DNA of 64,000 bases from a gamma proteobacterium HIMB30. Lineage in GTDB: Bacteria > Pseudomonadota > Gammaproteobacteria > Pseudomonadales > Litorivicinaceae. Shown in pieces: positions 35,750 to 44,610 of the stretch. The notes under the pieces were generated by a model, which was given only the letters and a program-made list of their open reading frames with translations, was not told the DNA's origin and did not search any database. The position numbers and the translations under genes are program-made. The stretch is from positions 124,001 to 188,000 of the forward strand of contig AGIG01000034.1 of assembly GCA_000227525.2 (NCBI GenBank). Reading direction: 5' to 3'. Position 1 is the stretch's first letter. The number at the start of each line of letters is the position of its first letter.

Positions 35750-36052
35750 TTAACTGGCTTGGCGCTGCCGCAGATCTTCCATTCGCGTTGCGAGCCGATT
35801 ATCCATGTAGATCAAGCATGCCGACCGCAACAACGACGTGAAGTTTTGAGGCGCTCCCTGAAGCTCCATCACTTCTCGATGTAACTTCGAGATAAAACCG
35901 GGTGTGGTAAACCCCTGTGACTCAGCGACCTCATCGAGTATCGACCAATAAAGGCCCTCGAGACGAATGCTTGTTACCTGGCCATCGAGCCGGATACTTC
36001 TCGAAACGTAAGAATAGTTGTCAGGATCTTGCCCAGCAAAAATCTGACACAT
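35750..36052 (-). CDS. Ribbon-helix-helix domain protein (RHH_4 type)
   Basis: 100 residues. The family start MCQIFAGQDPDNYSY is followed by SRSIRLDGQVTSIRLEGLYW, the DNA-binding ribbon and first helix, and by a helical remainder (FISKLHREVMELQG). Such proteins bind DNA as dimers and are often annotated as arylsulfotransferase-like by mistake. The upstream region has a TTGGGATACCAA palindrome identical to the one before the GMC operon. Its targets are unknown; it is a candidate regulator for the neighbouring operons. Confidence 0.85.
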   Translation of the reverse strand: MCQIFAGQDPDNYSYVSRSIRLDGQVTSIRLEGLYWSILDEVAESQGFTTPGFISKLHREVMELQGAPQNFTSLLRSACLIYMDNRLATRMEDLRQRQAS

Positions 36053-36134
36053 AGCAACCCTCCTGGTGCGTGCTTGTTATTTTTATATTGTTCAAGCTTT
36101 GAGAATACACGGTCACCGAAGAATCACAAGTAGT

Positions 36135-36146
36135 TTGGGATACCAA
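36135..36146. promoter_or_regulatory. TTGGNATACCAA operator upstream of the RHH gene
   Basis: TTGGGATACCAA, 83 bp upstream of the RHH start. A degenerate second site (TTGGTATTCCTTGG) lies about 50 bp further upstream. Confidence 0.5.
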
Positions 36147-36221
36147 GATGATAAAAATCACGATTAAGACGAAATTTGGGGCATGTTTGCACCACTTTGG
36201 TATTCCTTGGTGATATTTTGA

Positions 36222-36920
36222 TCACTCGGTTTCGAGCGCAAAATCCACCAGACTTTGCGCATGAAGCGCTGTTGTATCAAGCACAGGTAGTTGCGTATGA
36301 TCTTGGTCAATCAATAATCCGATTTCAGTACACCCAAGAATTACGCCGCTCGCTCCTTGGCGAGATAAGTCTTTGATAACCCTCAGAAACACATCACGTG
36401 AGCTGTCATTGATCTCACCATGACAAAGCTCTTCATAAATGATTCGATGAACCGCCTGCCGTTGCTCCTCATTCGGGATGATCACATCGATTCCGAAGTG
36501 TCTGTGGAGTCGATCGGATAAAAATGATTTTTCCATTGTAAATCGGGTGCCTAACAAACCGAGACACAAGTGATCATTTCGTGAGGCGAATGCGCCAAGC
36601 GCATCACCAATATGTAAGCAAGGGACATTGATCCCGTCACAGACTTGATCGAATACGATATGCATCGTGTTTGTACAAATTGCGATGCAATCAGCTCTTG
36701 CCATGATGAGTTGGTTCGCTGCGTCTCCTAAAATGACGGCGGCGCCATCCCAATTGCCGTCAGACTGGCACTGTTCGATCTCAGCGAAATCCACACTCAC
36801 CATGACGATTTTCGCTGAATGAAAACCGCCCAATTCGCGATTAACCGAACGATTGATTAGCGAATAATAGGTTTGTGTGCTTTCCCAACTCATCCCGCCG
36901 ATGAGGCCGATTGTTTTCAT
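36222..36920 (-). CDS. Aspartate/glutamate racemase family protein
   Basis: 232 residues beginning MKTIGLIGGMSWEST, the usual start of this family. The two catalytic cysteines are Cys82 (ICTNTMH) and Cys197 (LGCTEI). The enzyme inverts the alpha carbon of aspartate, glutamate or a related amino acid without cofactor. ATG 36920 overlaps the stop of the upstream small membrane-protein gene as ATGA, which settles the start. YgeA-type broad-specificity racemases are the closest group. Confidence 0.9.
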   Translation of the reverse strand: MKTIGLIGGMSWESTQTYYSLINRSVNRELGGFHSAKIVMVSVDFAEIEQCQSDGNWDGAAVILGDAANQLIMARADCIAICTNTMHIVFDQVCDGINVPCLHIGDALGAFASRNDHLCLGLLGTRFTMEKSFLSDRLHRHFGIDVIIPNEEQRQAVHRIIYEELCHGEINDSSRDVFLRVIKDLSRQGASGVILGCTEIGLLIDQDHTQLPVLDTTALHAQSLVDFALETE

Positions 36921-37063
36921 AAACCGAACCAACCGCCTAATTCACCAAGATAGAGAACCAGGAGTACGAAAGAGATTCCTTTCCAAACCCACAAATTCTG
37001 ACGAAGCTCTTCTGCTTCTTTTTCAAGCACAACTAGATCAGTATCGTCTTGCTCTTGCTTCAT
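36917..37063 (-). CDS. Small single-span membrane protein (48 aa), coupled to racemase
   Basis: Reads MKQEQDDTDLVVLEKEAEEL, then a charged amphipathic helix, then one hydrophobic segment (WKGISFVLLVLYLGELGGW), ending FGL. A strong AAGGAAA ribosome site lies upstream, and its TGA overlaps the racemase ATG, so translation of the two is coupled. The acidic, probably coiled-coil N-terminus would lie in the cytoplasm. No family recognised. Confidence 0.7.
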   Translation of the reverse strand: MKQEQDDTDLVVLEKEAEELRQNLWVWKGISFVLLVLYLGELGGWFGL

Positions 37064-37192
37064 ATTTGCTTTCCTTCCGCAATATCATGGCTGAGATGGT
37101 GCCAGATTTGTCGAACAAACACCCGATCTTGAATTCTAACCCGTGATGGTTTCATACTTCTTACCGTGTTTTGGATCATCTGAGTGAGTGAC

Positions 37193-37543
37193 ATGGGCAA
37201 ACTCAAACAATTCATCTTAACCGTTGTGTACACAGTAATTTGCGGTTCAGTATCGAGCGCTCTGGCTCAACCGCCTTTTACGTTCAAATGCTTTGAAGCC
37301 GGATCGGGTCGCGATTTTCGATTTGAAGTACCCGCTAGTGGAAAAGGTGAGCTCGTCCTTTTACCTGGATTCCCCGTCAAATCCAGAGATCGTCTTCCTG
37401 TTAATGGATTTGCATCGAAAAACTCGTTCCGTTTCGGAAACGAGATCGAGGGTGGGCTGTTTCGAAACGGCGTATTCTATTATCACAAACACAATAGTTC
37501 GACTGGCACCAAGATCGTCAATGGCGCCTGTAAATTGATTTAA
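37193..37543 (+). CDS. Small secreted protein of unknown function
   Basis: 116 residues. A signal peptide (FILTVVYTVICGSVSSALAQ) is followed by a ~90-residue beta-rich mature region with two cysteines (CFEAG near the start, GACKLI at the end), placed to form one disulfide. The ATG at 37193 lacks a strong ribosome site; GTG 37184 is in frame. It converges on the small gene at 37549. Confidence 0.6.
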   Translation: MGKLKQFILTVVYTVICGSVSSALAQPPFTFKCFEAGSGRDFRFEVPASGKGELVLLPGFPVKSRDRLPVNGFASKNSFRFGNEIEGGLFRNGVFYYHKHNSSTGTKIVNGACKLI

Positions 37544-37548
37544 TCGTG

Positions 37549-37722
37549 CTAAAGAATACGGCACCAACCTTTTTGGCCGAGCAATTGATCGAATCCTCTC
37601 AGCTCGCGGTAGTGGCACTGAGCGGCTTCATAGTCGAGGATGGCATAACCACAAAAAGTTAACACTGCGGCGATACAGAACATCGTAATGACTGTTTGCT
37701 TATGATATCGAATCCAACTCAT
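37549..37722 (-). CDS. Small membrane-anchored protein (57 aa)
   Basis: Reads MSWIRYHKQTVITMFCIAAV, a basic start plus one hydrophobic segment (an uncleaved anchor or signal), then a polar part with three cysteines (QCHYRELRGFDQLLGQ, KGWCRIL). Codon use is unremarkable and a weak GAG-type ribosome site precedes the ATG. It converges on the secreted-protein gene with 5 bp between the stops. No family recognised. Confidence 0.5.
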   Translation of the reverse strand: MSWIRYHKQTVITMFCIAAVLTFCGYAILDYEAAQCHYRELRGFDQLLGQKGWCRIL

Positions 37723-37934
37723 CAAATGATCTCGTCAACGGTCTTTTGTTTATCGACGATTGATGGGAAAACTATAGTGAATGAGGCATTTATTGCTAAT
37801 CGCATTTCAGAATCACCATCCAGTTGATCCGACAACGGCAGTGAATCAGTGAAACATCTGTGACAAAAATCTTTAGCCGCTCGTGGTCTGGAATCTCGCA
37901 GGGAGACCGCTTCCCGAACTCACGGTCGTCGACG

Positions 37935-38882
37935 TTAAGGGATTCCCAGTCGACAGCGCAAATCGTCTGACATCGGATGCGTCGTCAATTTCGTCCCTGC
38001 TTGGCGCACCAAGCCGGGCAACCGATCAGAAAGTATTTCCTCTAACTGACGCGCAATCTCAAACAAAGCATCCAGGTCGACATCGCACCGATATCCATCG
38101 AAAATCAACGCATGGACCAAGTCCTCAGTACAGACATTACCGGTCGCTCCAGGAGCATAGGGACAACCCCCAATACCACCGATCGACGCATCCAAATGAC
38201 GGATACCTGCATCGATTCCAGCCAACGCGTTTGCGATGCCCAACCCCCGTGTGTTGTGAAGATGCAAGGTAACTTCAATCTCAGGAAATTCATCAATGAT
38301 CGCCTGACACAGGCCAAAGATCTGATGAGGGGTCGCTGTGCCCACAGTATCTGCAAGAGTTAGTGAGTCGATGCCAACATCCAGATAACGTTTCGCCCAT
38401 TCCAGCACCATCGATGGATCAACCGAGCCAACAAAAGGACATCCGAAAGCCGTGGCCAGAGTCCCGTTAACCTTCAATGATCCTCGGTTTGCACAAATCT
38501 CCCGAAACTGATTCAACGAATCATCACAAGTCATTCGAAGATTCGCCATGTTGTGTGCATTACTGACCGACATCACAATGTTTACTTCATCGAGATCGAC
38601 AGCGAGAGCTCGCTCGAGACCTCGGATGTTTGGAATTAGTGCGCTGTAGACCACACCTGGAACACGCTCTATTGCATCCAGAACGGCCTCAGCATCAGCT
38701 AACAAGGGGACAGCTTTCGGTGACACAAACGAAGTGACTTCGATTTTCGACAAGCCAGTTTTTGATAACTGATTCAGCAAACGGATTTTATCGGCAGTCT
38801 CCACAAACTGACCCGCGCTCTGAAGACCATCACGCATGCCAACTTCTTGAATACGGATCACATCACTTGGCACATCACGCAT
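37935..38882 (-). CDS. HMG-CoA lyase family enzyme (3-hydroxy-3-methylglutaryl-CoA or citramalyl-CoA lyase)
   Basis: 315 residues. Signature VGMRDGLQ (Arg17, Asp18), LHLHN with metal-binding histidines 207 and 209, and GGCPYAPGATGN with catalytic Cys240. The ATG at 38882 shares a base with the TGA of the CoA-transferase gene, so the two are coupled. In HMG-CoA lyase this cuts HMG-CoA to acetyl-CoA and acetoacetate; a close relative in Chloroflexus cuts (R)-citramalyl-CoA to pyruvate and acetyl-CoA. The adjacent CoA-transferase suggests that the lyase's CoA substrate is made in this operon. Confidence 0.9.
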   Translation of the reverse strand: MRDVPSDVIRIQEVGMRDGLQSAGQFVETADKIRLLNQLSKTGLSKIEVTSFVSPKAVPLLADAEAVLDAIERVPGVVYSALIPNIRGLERALAVDLDEVNIVMSVSNAHNMANLRMTCDDSLNQFREICANRGSLKVNGTLATAFGCPFVGSVDPSMVLEWAKRYLDVGIDSLTLADTVGTATPHQIFGLCQAIIDEFPEIEVTLHLHNTRGLGIANALAGIDAGIRHLDASIGGIGGCPYAPGATGNVCTEDLVHALIFDGYRCDVDLDALFEIARQLEEILSDRLPGLVRQAGTKLTTHPMSDDLRCRLGIP

Positions 38883-40075
38883 CAGAGCTCTCCGCACACC
38901 TTTTTAATCATATCTGCATCAAGACCGAGCTCTTCCAAGATTTCCGCATTATGTGCCCCCAGTTGAGGACCAAGCCAACGTGTTTCACCAGGAGTCTTAG
39001 ACAATTTGGGAACCGCTGAAGGCATGAACAGATCAAGACCCGACTGCAGCGGATGATGCTCAATTGCGCCGCGCGCTTTGAGTTGCTCGTCTTCGAAGAC
39101 CTCAGCAACCGAATTGATCCCAGATGCAGGCACAGACGCAGCCTCAAGAATGTCGAGAGCCTCGGTCAAAGTGACCGACGCGGACCAGCTACCCAAGATT
39201 TCATCAAGCTCATCAGACGCCGCAGCCCGGCCGTCGTTATGTTTGAATCGCGAGTCATCTGCCACATCAGGTCGACCGATGGCCTGCATGAGCCTTTGAA
39301 AAATACTGTCTCCGTTTGCGGCCAAGACCAAGTAACGCCCATCCCTCGTCATATAAGTATTGGATGGTGCGATACCGGGAAGACTTGAGCCCGTTCGCTC
39401 ACGCACAGTACCGTCTGCCCCATACTCAGGAATCAAGCTTTCAGTCACCGCAAGAACAGACTCAATCAGAGACACATCCACCACTTGGCCTTCACCCGTT
39501 TGTTCCGCATGACGCAATGCCATTAAGGTCCCGACGACGCCATACAGTGAAGCCAGCGTATCGCCAATACTGACGCCTGTTCGAACCGGAGCGCGATCCG
39601 CATAGCCAATGAGATACCGTAATCCACCGATCGCTTCGGCGATCGCAGCAAAACCTGGCTTCCCTGCATACGGCCCTGACTGCCCGTAACCAGAAACTCG
39701 AAGCATGACAAGCTTTGGATTCAAATCCGATAACCTGTCCCAACCCAGATTCCACTTCTCAAGCGTACCAGGTCTAAAATTCTCAACGAGGACGTCGGCG
39801 TCCTTAACCAGATCACACAAAACGGCCTGAGCATCCGCATCTTTTAGGTTGAGCGTTAGGGATTTTTTGTTACGACTCTGCGAATACCACCAAAGTGACG
39901 TATCACCGTCCATTTTTCGCCATTTGCGCAACGGATCACCGATTCCTGGCGGTTCAATTTTGATCACTTCCGCCCCAAACTGGGCCAGTAAGGCACCCGC
40001 ATAGGGTCCAGCAATCAATGAACCCATTTCAATCACACGAACACCCTTCAAGGGTCCTGTTATTGGATCAGGCAT
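38882..40075 (-). CDS. Class III (CaiB/BaiF, formyl-CoA transferase type) CoA-transferase
   Basis: About 397 residues. The N-terminus (LKGVRVIEMGSLIAGPYAG) and the RPGTLEKWNLGW segment are typical. Asp172 (GVSIGDTLASLYG) is the candidate catalytic aspartate that forms the acyl-anhydride. It moves CoA from a donor such as succinyl-CoA to a carboxylic acid. The start is ATG 40075 after GAGAGGT, not TTG 40081. It links the TRAP-imported acid to the downstream lyase in the proposed pathway. Confidence 0.9.
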   Translation of the reverse strand: MPDPITGPLKGVRVIEMGSLIAGPYAGALLAQFGAEVIKIEPPGIGDPLRKWRKMDGDTSLWWYSQSRNKKSLTLNLKDADAQAVLCDLVKDADVLVENFRPGTLEKWNLGWDRLSDLNPKLVMLRVSGYGQSGPYAGKPGFAAIAEAIGGLRYLIGYADRAPVRTGVSIGDTLASLYGVVGTLMALRHAEQTGEGQVVDVSLIESVLAVTESLIPEYGADGTVRERTGSSLPGIAPSNTYMTRDGRYLVLAANGDSIFQRLMQAIGRPDVADDSRFKHNDGRAAASDELDEILGSWSASVTLTEALDILEAASVPASGINSVAEVFEDEQLKARGAIEHHPLQSGLDLFMPSAVPKLSKTPGETRWLGPQLGAHNAEILEELGLDADMIKKVCGEL

Positions 40076-40086
40076 ACCCAACCTCT

Positions 40087-40971
40087 CTACCCTGATTCCC
40101 GATTTGAGGAGGAATACTGGGCTGATATTTCGTAGTACTCATTAAAACCGACACGCTCTCTTAATTCCCCAAAATCCATTAAATCCAGAGCGCTTTGATT
40201 CCTCATAGCACGCAGCGAATCCGTCATCGCCTTCATTGCTGCGGCTAACAAAGTCAACGGATATGCAGCAAGTGAATAACCAATGGCCTGTAATGCCTCA
40301 AGCGGCAGCTCGGGAGTCAAACCGCCTTCGACGATATTCGCCATCTTCGGACCCGGCAGCGACCGACAAATCTCTGTCATCTCAGATTCCGTTTGAGGAG
40401 CCTCGATAAACAAAATGTCAGCTCCCAATTCAGCAAACCGAGCAGATCGCTCAATCGCTTCAGCAAGACCATGCTCATGCCGCGAATCGGTTCTCGCTAG
40501 AATGAGAGTTTCTGGACCACCTGTAGCCATGAGTTCATTGCGAGCATCCACAGCAGCGCGAATCCGATCAAACGCTTCATCTCTTGAAACAACCGCTTTT
40601 CCCGGGGTGTGGCCGCATCGCTTTGGCGCCACTTGATCCTCAATCATCACAGCTGCGGCACCCGCTCGGGCCAAGCCAATGACGGTTCGCCGGACGTTCA
40701 TGGCGTTACCGTATCCAGTGTCACCGTCTGCGATCAGCGGGATTTGGATCGCGGACGCGATGTACCCGGCATGATCGACGACTTCGCCGTAACTCATCAA
40801 ACCCAAATCTGGCGCACCCAATTTTGTCGCTGAAGCCGCAAATCCAGACATGAAGGTCAGAGGATAGCCCTCTTGTTCTATCAATTTTGCGGACAATGCA
40901 TCAAAGCAACACGGCATTAAATGACATCTGTCTTCAGCTAATAAGGTGCGCAGATCCTTGGCTGTACTCAT
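40087..40971 (-). CDS. Isocitrate lyase / PEP mutase family enzyme
   Basis: 294 residues. Mg-binding DGDTGYG (82-88) and the active-site loop KRCGH (117-121) with the catalytic cysteine are intact. The loop is the form used by true C-C lyases such as 2-methylisocitrate, dimethylmalate or oxaloacetate-cleaving enzymes; phosphonate enzymes differ. The N-terminal extension to 41034 is rejected; ATG 40971 sits 5 bp after the TRAP permease stop. It probably cleaves a branched hydroxy-diacid in the same pathway as the CoA enzymes. Confidence 0.87.
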   Translation of the reverse strand: MSTAKDLRTLLAEDRCHLMPCCFDALSAKLIEQEGYPLTFMSGFAASATKLGAPDLGLMSYGEVVDHAGYIASAIQIPLIADGDTGYGNAMNVRRTVIGLARAGAAAVMIEDQVAPKRCGHTPGKAVVSRDEAFDRIRAAVDARNELMATGGPETLILARTDSRHEHGLAEAIERSARFAELGADILFIEAPQTESEMTEICRSLPGPKMANIVEGGLTPELPLEALQAIGYSLAAYPLTLLAAAMKAMTDSLRAMRNQSALDLMDFGELRERVGFNEYYEISAQYSSSNRESG

Positions 40972-40975
40972 CTTG

Positions 40976-42250
40976 TTACCACTTGAACGGAATGTAGAGA
41001 GCCAGATCTGGAACAATGTAGAGCACAAATACACAGACCAGCATCATAATCAAGAACGGCCAAACGCCAGACGCAACTTCGCCCAGAGAGACTTTCGCAA
41101 CCGATTGAATCACGTAGAGGTTCAAGCCAACTGGAGGCGTAATCAGCGCGCATTCAACCATGATCACCATGTATATTCCGAACCAGATTGGATCAAATCC
41201 GAGTCCCATTGCTGCTGGTAGCAAAACTGGAGTCATGATCAAAATCATCGACAATGTTTCGAAAACCAGTCCCATCACCAACAACACAGCCGACACGATT
41301 AAGATAAAAATAATCGGTCCATCGATATTCATCGCAATAAATGCAGAAATGTCCTGAGGTACACGATAGAGAGCGAGCGCTTTACCAAACACTTTCGCCG
41401 CCGCGATGATGATCAAAATCGCTGTTGTAGTGACAGCACTCTCTTTGACTGCTTCCCAAAAACTTTGCCATGTCAATCGACGAAGCCAAAACGCTGTAAT
41501 GATCACCGCTGCAACGAATCCAACGGCAGACGCCTCCGTAGGCGTAAATGCACCGGAATAGAGTCCACCAACAATCAAGACCGCAAGGGTCACCGAGGGC
41601 AAAGCGCGTTTCGTCGATTCTTTTCGTTCCAACCATGATGCTTTAGGCATCTGCTTGTACTGATCTGAAAATCTGGCATAGATCATGGAAAAGCCAACAA
41701 AAAAGGTAACCAAAAGCAGACCCGGTCCAATACCTGCCAGGAATAATGCGATGACGGATTCCTCAGCCACAAAGCCAAACACAATCATCGGAATCGATGG
41801 AGGAATCAAAATACCGAGCGTCCCACCAGCCGCAAGTAACCCATAGACAAAACGGCGGTCGTATCCGCGATTAACCATCTCGGGTATCGCAACTGTACCG
41901 ATGGTGGCGGCAGTCGCCACCGAGGAGCCCGAGATTGCCGCAAACAGCCCACAGCTTAGAATGGTTGCCACGGCCAATCCGCCCGGCCAATGGCCAACCC
42001 AAGCTTGCACTGCACTGAACAGATCACGCCCCACCCCGCCCTTCAGCAACACATTCGACATCAACAGGAACAGCGGCACCGCCAGCAAAATGAACCCGTC
42101 TAATGTCGAGAGAATCGCTTGTGGTGCCATCAAAGGAGAAAATCCGCCAAGGAACAACATACCAAGGCCGATGCCCCCCAGAGCGAACGCAACTGGAACA
42201 CCAATTAAAAGAAGACTGAAGAGGCAAACGACAATGACAAGTATCGTCAT
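40976..42250 (-). CDS. dctM: TRAP transporter large permease subunit DctM
   Basis: 424 residues with about twelve hydrophobic segments. DctM signatures include the AISGSSVATAATIGTVAIPEM region and LIPPSIPMIVFGFVAEESVIALFLAG. It is the sodium-coupled elevator subunit. The start overlaps the DctQ stop (ATGA). Confidence 0.93.
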   Translation of the reverse strand: MTILVIVVCLFSLLLIGVPVAFALGGIGLGMLFLGGFSPLMAPQAILSTLDGFILLAVPLFLLMSNVLLKGGVGRDLFSAVQAWVGHWPGGLAVATILSCGLFAAISGSSVATAATIGTVAIPEMVNRGYDRRFVYGLLAAGGTLGILIPPSIPMIVFGFVAEESVIALFLAGIGPGLLLVTFFVGFSMIYARFSDQYKQMPKASWLERKESTKRALPSVTLAVLIVGGLYSGAFTPTEASAVGFVAAVIITAFWLRRLTWQSFWEAVKESAVTTTAILIIIAAAKVFGKALALYRVPQDISAFIAMNIDGPIIFILIVSAVLLVMGLVFETLSMILIMTPVLLPAAMGLGFDPIWFGIYMVIMVECALITPPVGLNLYVIQSVAKVSLGEVASGVWPFLIMMLVCVFVLYIVPDLALYIPFKW

Positions 42251-42756
42251 TCGTGACTACCTCCAAGACTCACGATGTCATTCCCCCACAACGCTTTCAA
42301 TTCGCAAGCGGCTTGGGCAAATAACAATAAAAATCCTAGTGGAACTGGGAGTTCTGCAACCCAGGTCGGCAGGTTGAGAAGAGAGCCGGTGGTTCTTCCC
42401 CGAACCCAACTCTCATAAAAAATATCCCAACCCCAAAAAACGATCACAATCGAGAAAACCAGAATAGCCATCAGTGACAATGCCACACAGACTTTTTGTG
42501 CGCTTCGCGGCAATAAGCTGGTTAACGCATTCACAGTGATGTGTTGCCGAAGCGTCAGAACCCAGGCCATTGCAAGCAAACATCCCCAGATCAGACACAA
42601 CTGGCTGACCTCAGCGGCCCAAGTTGTTGGTTTGATGAAGAAATATCGAGCGACGACCTCGTAAGTTAGAAATAGACCTGTCACGGCCAAAAGTGTCGCT
42701 CCAAACAATCCTGCCCAAACAGATAGTTGGTTAATCAATCGCATGATCACGTTCAC
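42247..42756 (-). CDS. dctQ: TRAP transporter small permease subunit DctQ
   Basis: 169 residues (GTG 42756), or 165 from ATG 42744. Four hydrophobic segments in the usual DctQ arrangement, with EVVARYFFIKPTTWAAEVSQL after the first helix. It supports DctM in the membrane. The gap to the DctP gene holds a stem-loop. Confidence 0.9.
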   Translation of the reverse strand: MNVIMRLINQLSVWAGLFGATLLAVTGLFLTYEVVARYFFIKPTTWAAEVSQLCLIWGCLLAMAWVLTLRQHITVNALTSLLPRSAQKVCVALSLMAILVFSIVIVFWGWDIFYESWVRGRTTGSLLNLPTWVAELPVPLGFLLLFAQAACELKALWGNDIVSLGGSHE

Positions 42757-42766
42757 CGAATGTAAC

Positions 42767-42788
42767 GCGACCCTCGTAAGAGGGCCGC
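42767..42788 (-). promoter_or_regulatory. Stem-loop between dctP and dctQ
   Basis: In minus-strand RNA GCGGCCCUC-UUAC-GAGGGUCGC forms a 9-bp stem with one G-U pair and a four-base loop. The pair is G-U only on the transcribed strand. No U-tract follows, so stabilisation or attenuation is likelier than full termination. Confidence 0.6.
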
Positions 42789-42802
42789 CCTTTGGGACGA
42801 AA

Positions 42803-43783
42803 TTATTGGCTCGCCGCGTCTAAAATCGTTTTACCCAAATCACCAGTCGCTTGGAGATACGAATCGTAAACAGGCTGAGACACCGCCTTCCACGCTTCAA
42901 GTTCTTGATCTGTCAGCTCGACAACGGTCATTCCATTGGCCTTTGCTGCTGCGTAGGCGTCAGCCTCGATCTGAGTCATCGCGTCGCGAACACTTTCCTG
43001 CGCGACGTTGGCTGCTGCTCGGATATGCCCTTGAATCTCCGATGACAAACCGTTCCACCAATCGGTGTTAACGACCACAACAAATTCAATGTCCGCATGG
43101 TTGGTCACAGTAATTGTATCCATCACTTCCCAAAGCTTCCGTGACTTCACACCGGAGACACCCGTCATACCGATATCGACCGTACCGCGTTGATAGGCCA
43201 GATACTGCTCTGATCCAGAAATCAGGGTCGGTGCTCCGCCTGCTGCTGTTACGAAATCACCGAGCGTTTTCCCGAAAACACGCGCCTTCTTTCCTTTCAT
43301 GTCCGCAGGCGTTCGTATTGGCCCACCCTTCGATAAAAGGACTGCTCCACCATATGCCTGCCAGTAAAGTATCTGCCCACCGGTCTTTGCAACTTCCTTT
43401 TCAATGGTCGTTCTCACAACGCTACCTTCGGCAACTGCAGCTCGCACTTTCGCTTCTGAGTTCAACAAAAACGGCATGTAAAAGACATCAACCACCGGTG
43501 CATCACCAACGTATCGAGTCAAGGATGCAACACCCGCCTCAATTGCCCCAGAACCGACTGCCGCCGGAACCTCTTTATCCTTATAAAGCTGCGCGCTGTC
43601 ATAGATCTCGACATCGATAGCGCCATTAGTTCGAGTTTCGACCTCTTTCTCGAAGACGAGTAAATTTTGTCCAAGATGGCTTTTGAGTGGTAATTGAAGA
43701 GATATCCTCATCTTGTCTGCGGCTTGAGCTGTTCCAGCGACTAGTGTCAAACCGAGTGCTGCCACGGCTATTTTTTTCAACAT
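42803..43783 (-). CDS. dctP: TRAP transporter periplasmic solute-binding protein DctP
   Basis: 326 residues. Signal peptide (IAVAALGLTLVAGTAQA) followed by a DctP-type mature protein with KARVFGKTLGDFVTAAGG near the conserved arginine that pairs with the ligand carboxylate. GAGGA lies before the ATG. First gene of an operon with dctQM, an ICL/PEP-mutase enzyme, CoA-transferase and lyase. The ligand is thus probably a mono- or dicarboxylate, perhaps C5-branched. Confidence 0.93.
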   Translation of the reverse strand: MLKKIAVAALGLTLVAGTAQAADKMRISLQLPLKSHLGQNLLVFEKEVETRTNGAIDVEIYDSAQLYKDKEVPAAVGSGAIEAGVASLTRYVGDAPVVDVFYMPFLLNSEAKVRAAVAEGSVVRTTIEKEVAKTGGQILYWQAYGGAVLLSKGGPIRTPADMKGKKARVFGKTLGDFVTAAGGAPTLISGSEQYLAYQRGTVDIGMTGVSGVKSRKLWEVMDTITVTNHADIEFVVVVNTDWWNGLSSEIQGHIRAAANVAQESVRDAMTQIEADAYAAAKANGMTVVELTDQELEAWKAVSQPVYDSYLQATGDLGKTILDAASQ

Positions 43784-43945
43784 GATTTAATCCTCATTAT
43801 TGTTATCGATTGTGTTTGGTTGCCCTGCAGGACGAAATTTCGCCATACGAGTCCCAGTGGTTATACCTGTCTACCGAAGAGATTTGCAATACCAAAATCC
43901 TACTTTTAGAAAATTTATTTGATTTACTTTGGAAAAAGTCGATAT

Positions 43946-43957
43946 AAGGTATACCAA
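43946..43957. promoter_or_regulatory. GntR/FCD-type operator in the TRAP/GntR divergon
   Basis: AAGGTATACCAA; its inner GGTATACC is a perfect palindrome and a near match to the TTGGTATACCAA class. It lies 17 bp before the GntR start and about 160 bp upstream of dctP, suiting control of both. Confidence 0.55.
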
Positions 43958-43973
43958 ATAACAACTATCACGG

Positions 43974-44609
43974 ATGGGTATGACAGATTCGCTCAGCCTC
44001 AAGGCAAGGAAAAAAACTGAAGAATTCATCTTGCAGGGCATTTTGAAAGCCGGCGATAAGATCACAGAACGCGATCTAGCCGAGCGGCTTAGCATGTCCA
44101 GGGCGCCTGTTCGCGAAGCGATTCGGGAGCTTATCGGGGTTGGGCTTCTAGAACAAATCAGCGCCAGACAAATTATTGTCCGTCAATTACTGTTGTCCGA
44201 GGTGAAAGAAATCTTCTCAATCCGAGCGATGCTGGAAGGCAAAGCTGCAGCCTCAGCCGCTGAACGATTTCAGACGGTAGATCTCATTAAGCTTGAAACA
44301 CTTCATGAAGACATGAAGCGAGTTGCAGGTAGCGACGACCTTTCAGATTACTTTGATCTGAATATTCAGTTCCATAAGGTCATTCACACAGTCGCAGAAT
44401 CCCCTCGCCTGATGAACTTAATCGATCAAGTGATGCGCGAATCACTGGTATTCAGAAGTCGAAGCCTGGCTGATTACGAGAATATTCAGAAATCAATCGA
44501 AGAGCATGAACAGCTGGTCAAGGCATTCAAGGCACATGACGATGAATTGGCTTCAATCTTAATGGCCCGTCACATCGAGGGCGGATTTAACCGACTCGAA
44601 CTCTTGTAG
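43974..44609 (+). CDS. GntR family transcriptional regulator (FCD subfamily)
   Basis: 211 residues. Winged helix around ITERDLAERLSMSRAPVREAIRELIGVGLLEQ, then an FCD domain with FDLNIQFHKVIHTVAESPRL and EEHEQLVKAFKAHD, which supply metal and ligand-binding residues. Divergent from the TRAP/CoA-transferase operon, so it probably senses the imported acid or its product. ATG 43974 and ATG 43980 are both possible; neither has a strong ribosome site. Confidence 0.9.
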   Translation: MGMTDSLSLKARKKTEEFILQGILKAGDKITERDLAERLSMSRAPVREAIRELIGVGLLEQISARQIIVRQLLLSEVKEIFSIRAMLEGKAAASAAERFQTVDLIKLETLHEDMKRVAGSDDLSDYFDLNIQFHKVIHTVAESPRLMNLIDQVMRESLVFRSRSLADYENIQKSIEEHEQLVKAFKAHDDELASILMARHIEGGFNRLELL

Positions 44610-44610
44610 C

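Noticed and set aside
35696-35884. 62-codon plus-strand frame near the RHH gene
   Set aside because: Mostly antisense to the RHH gene and without initiation signals.
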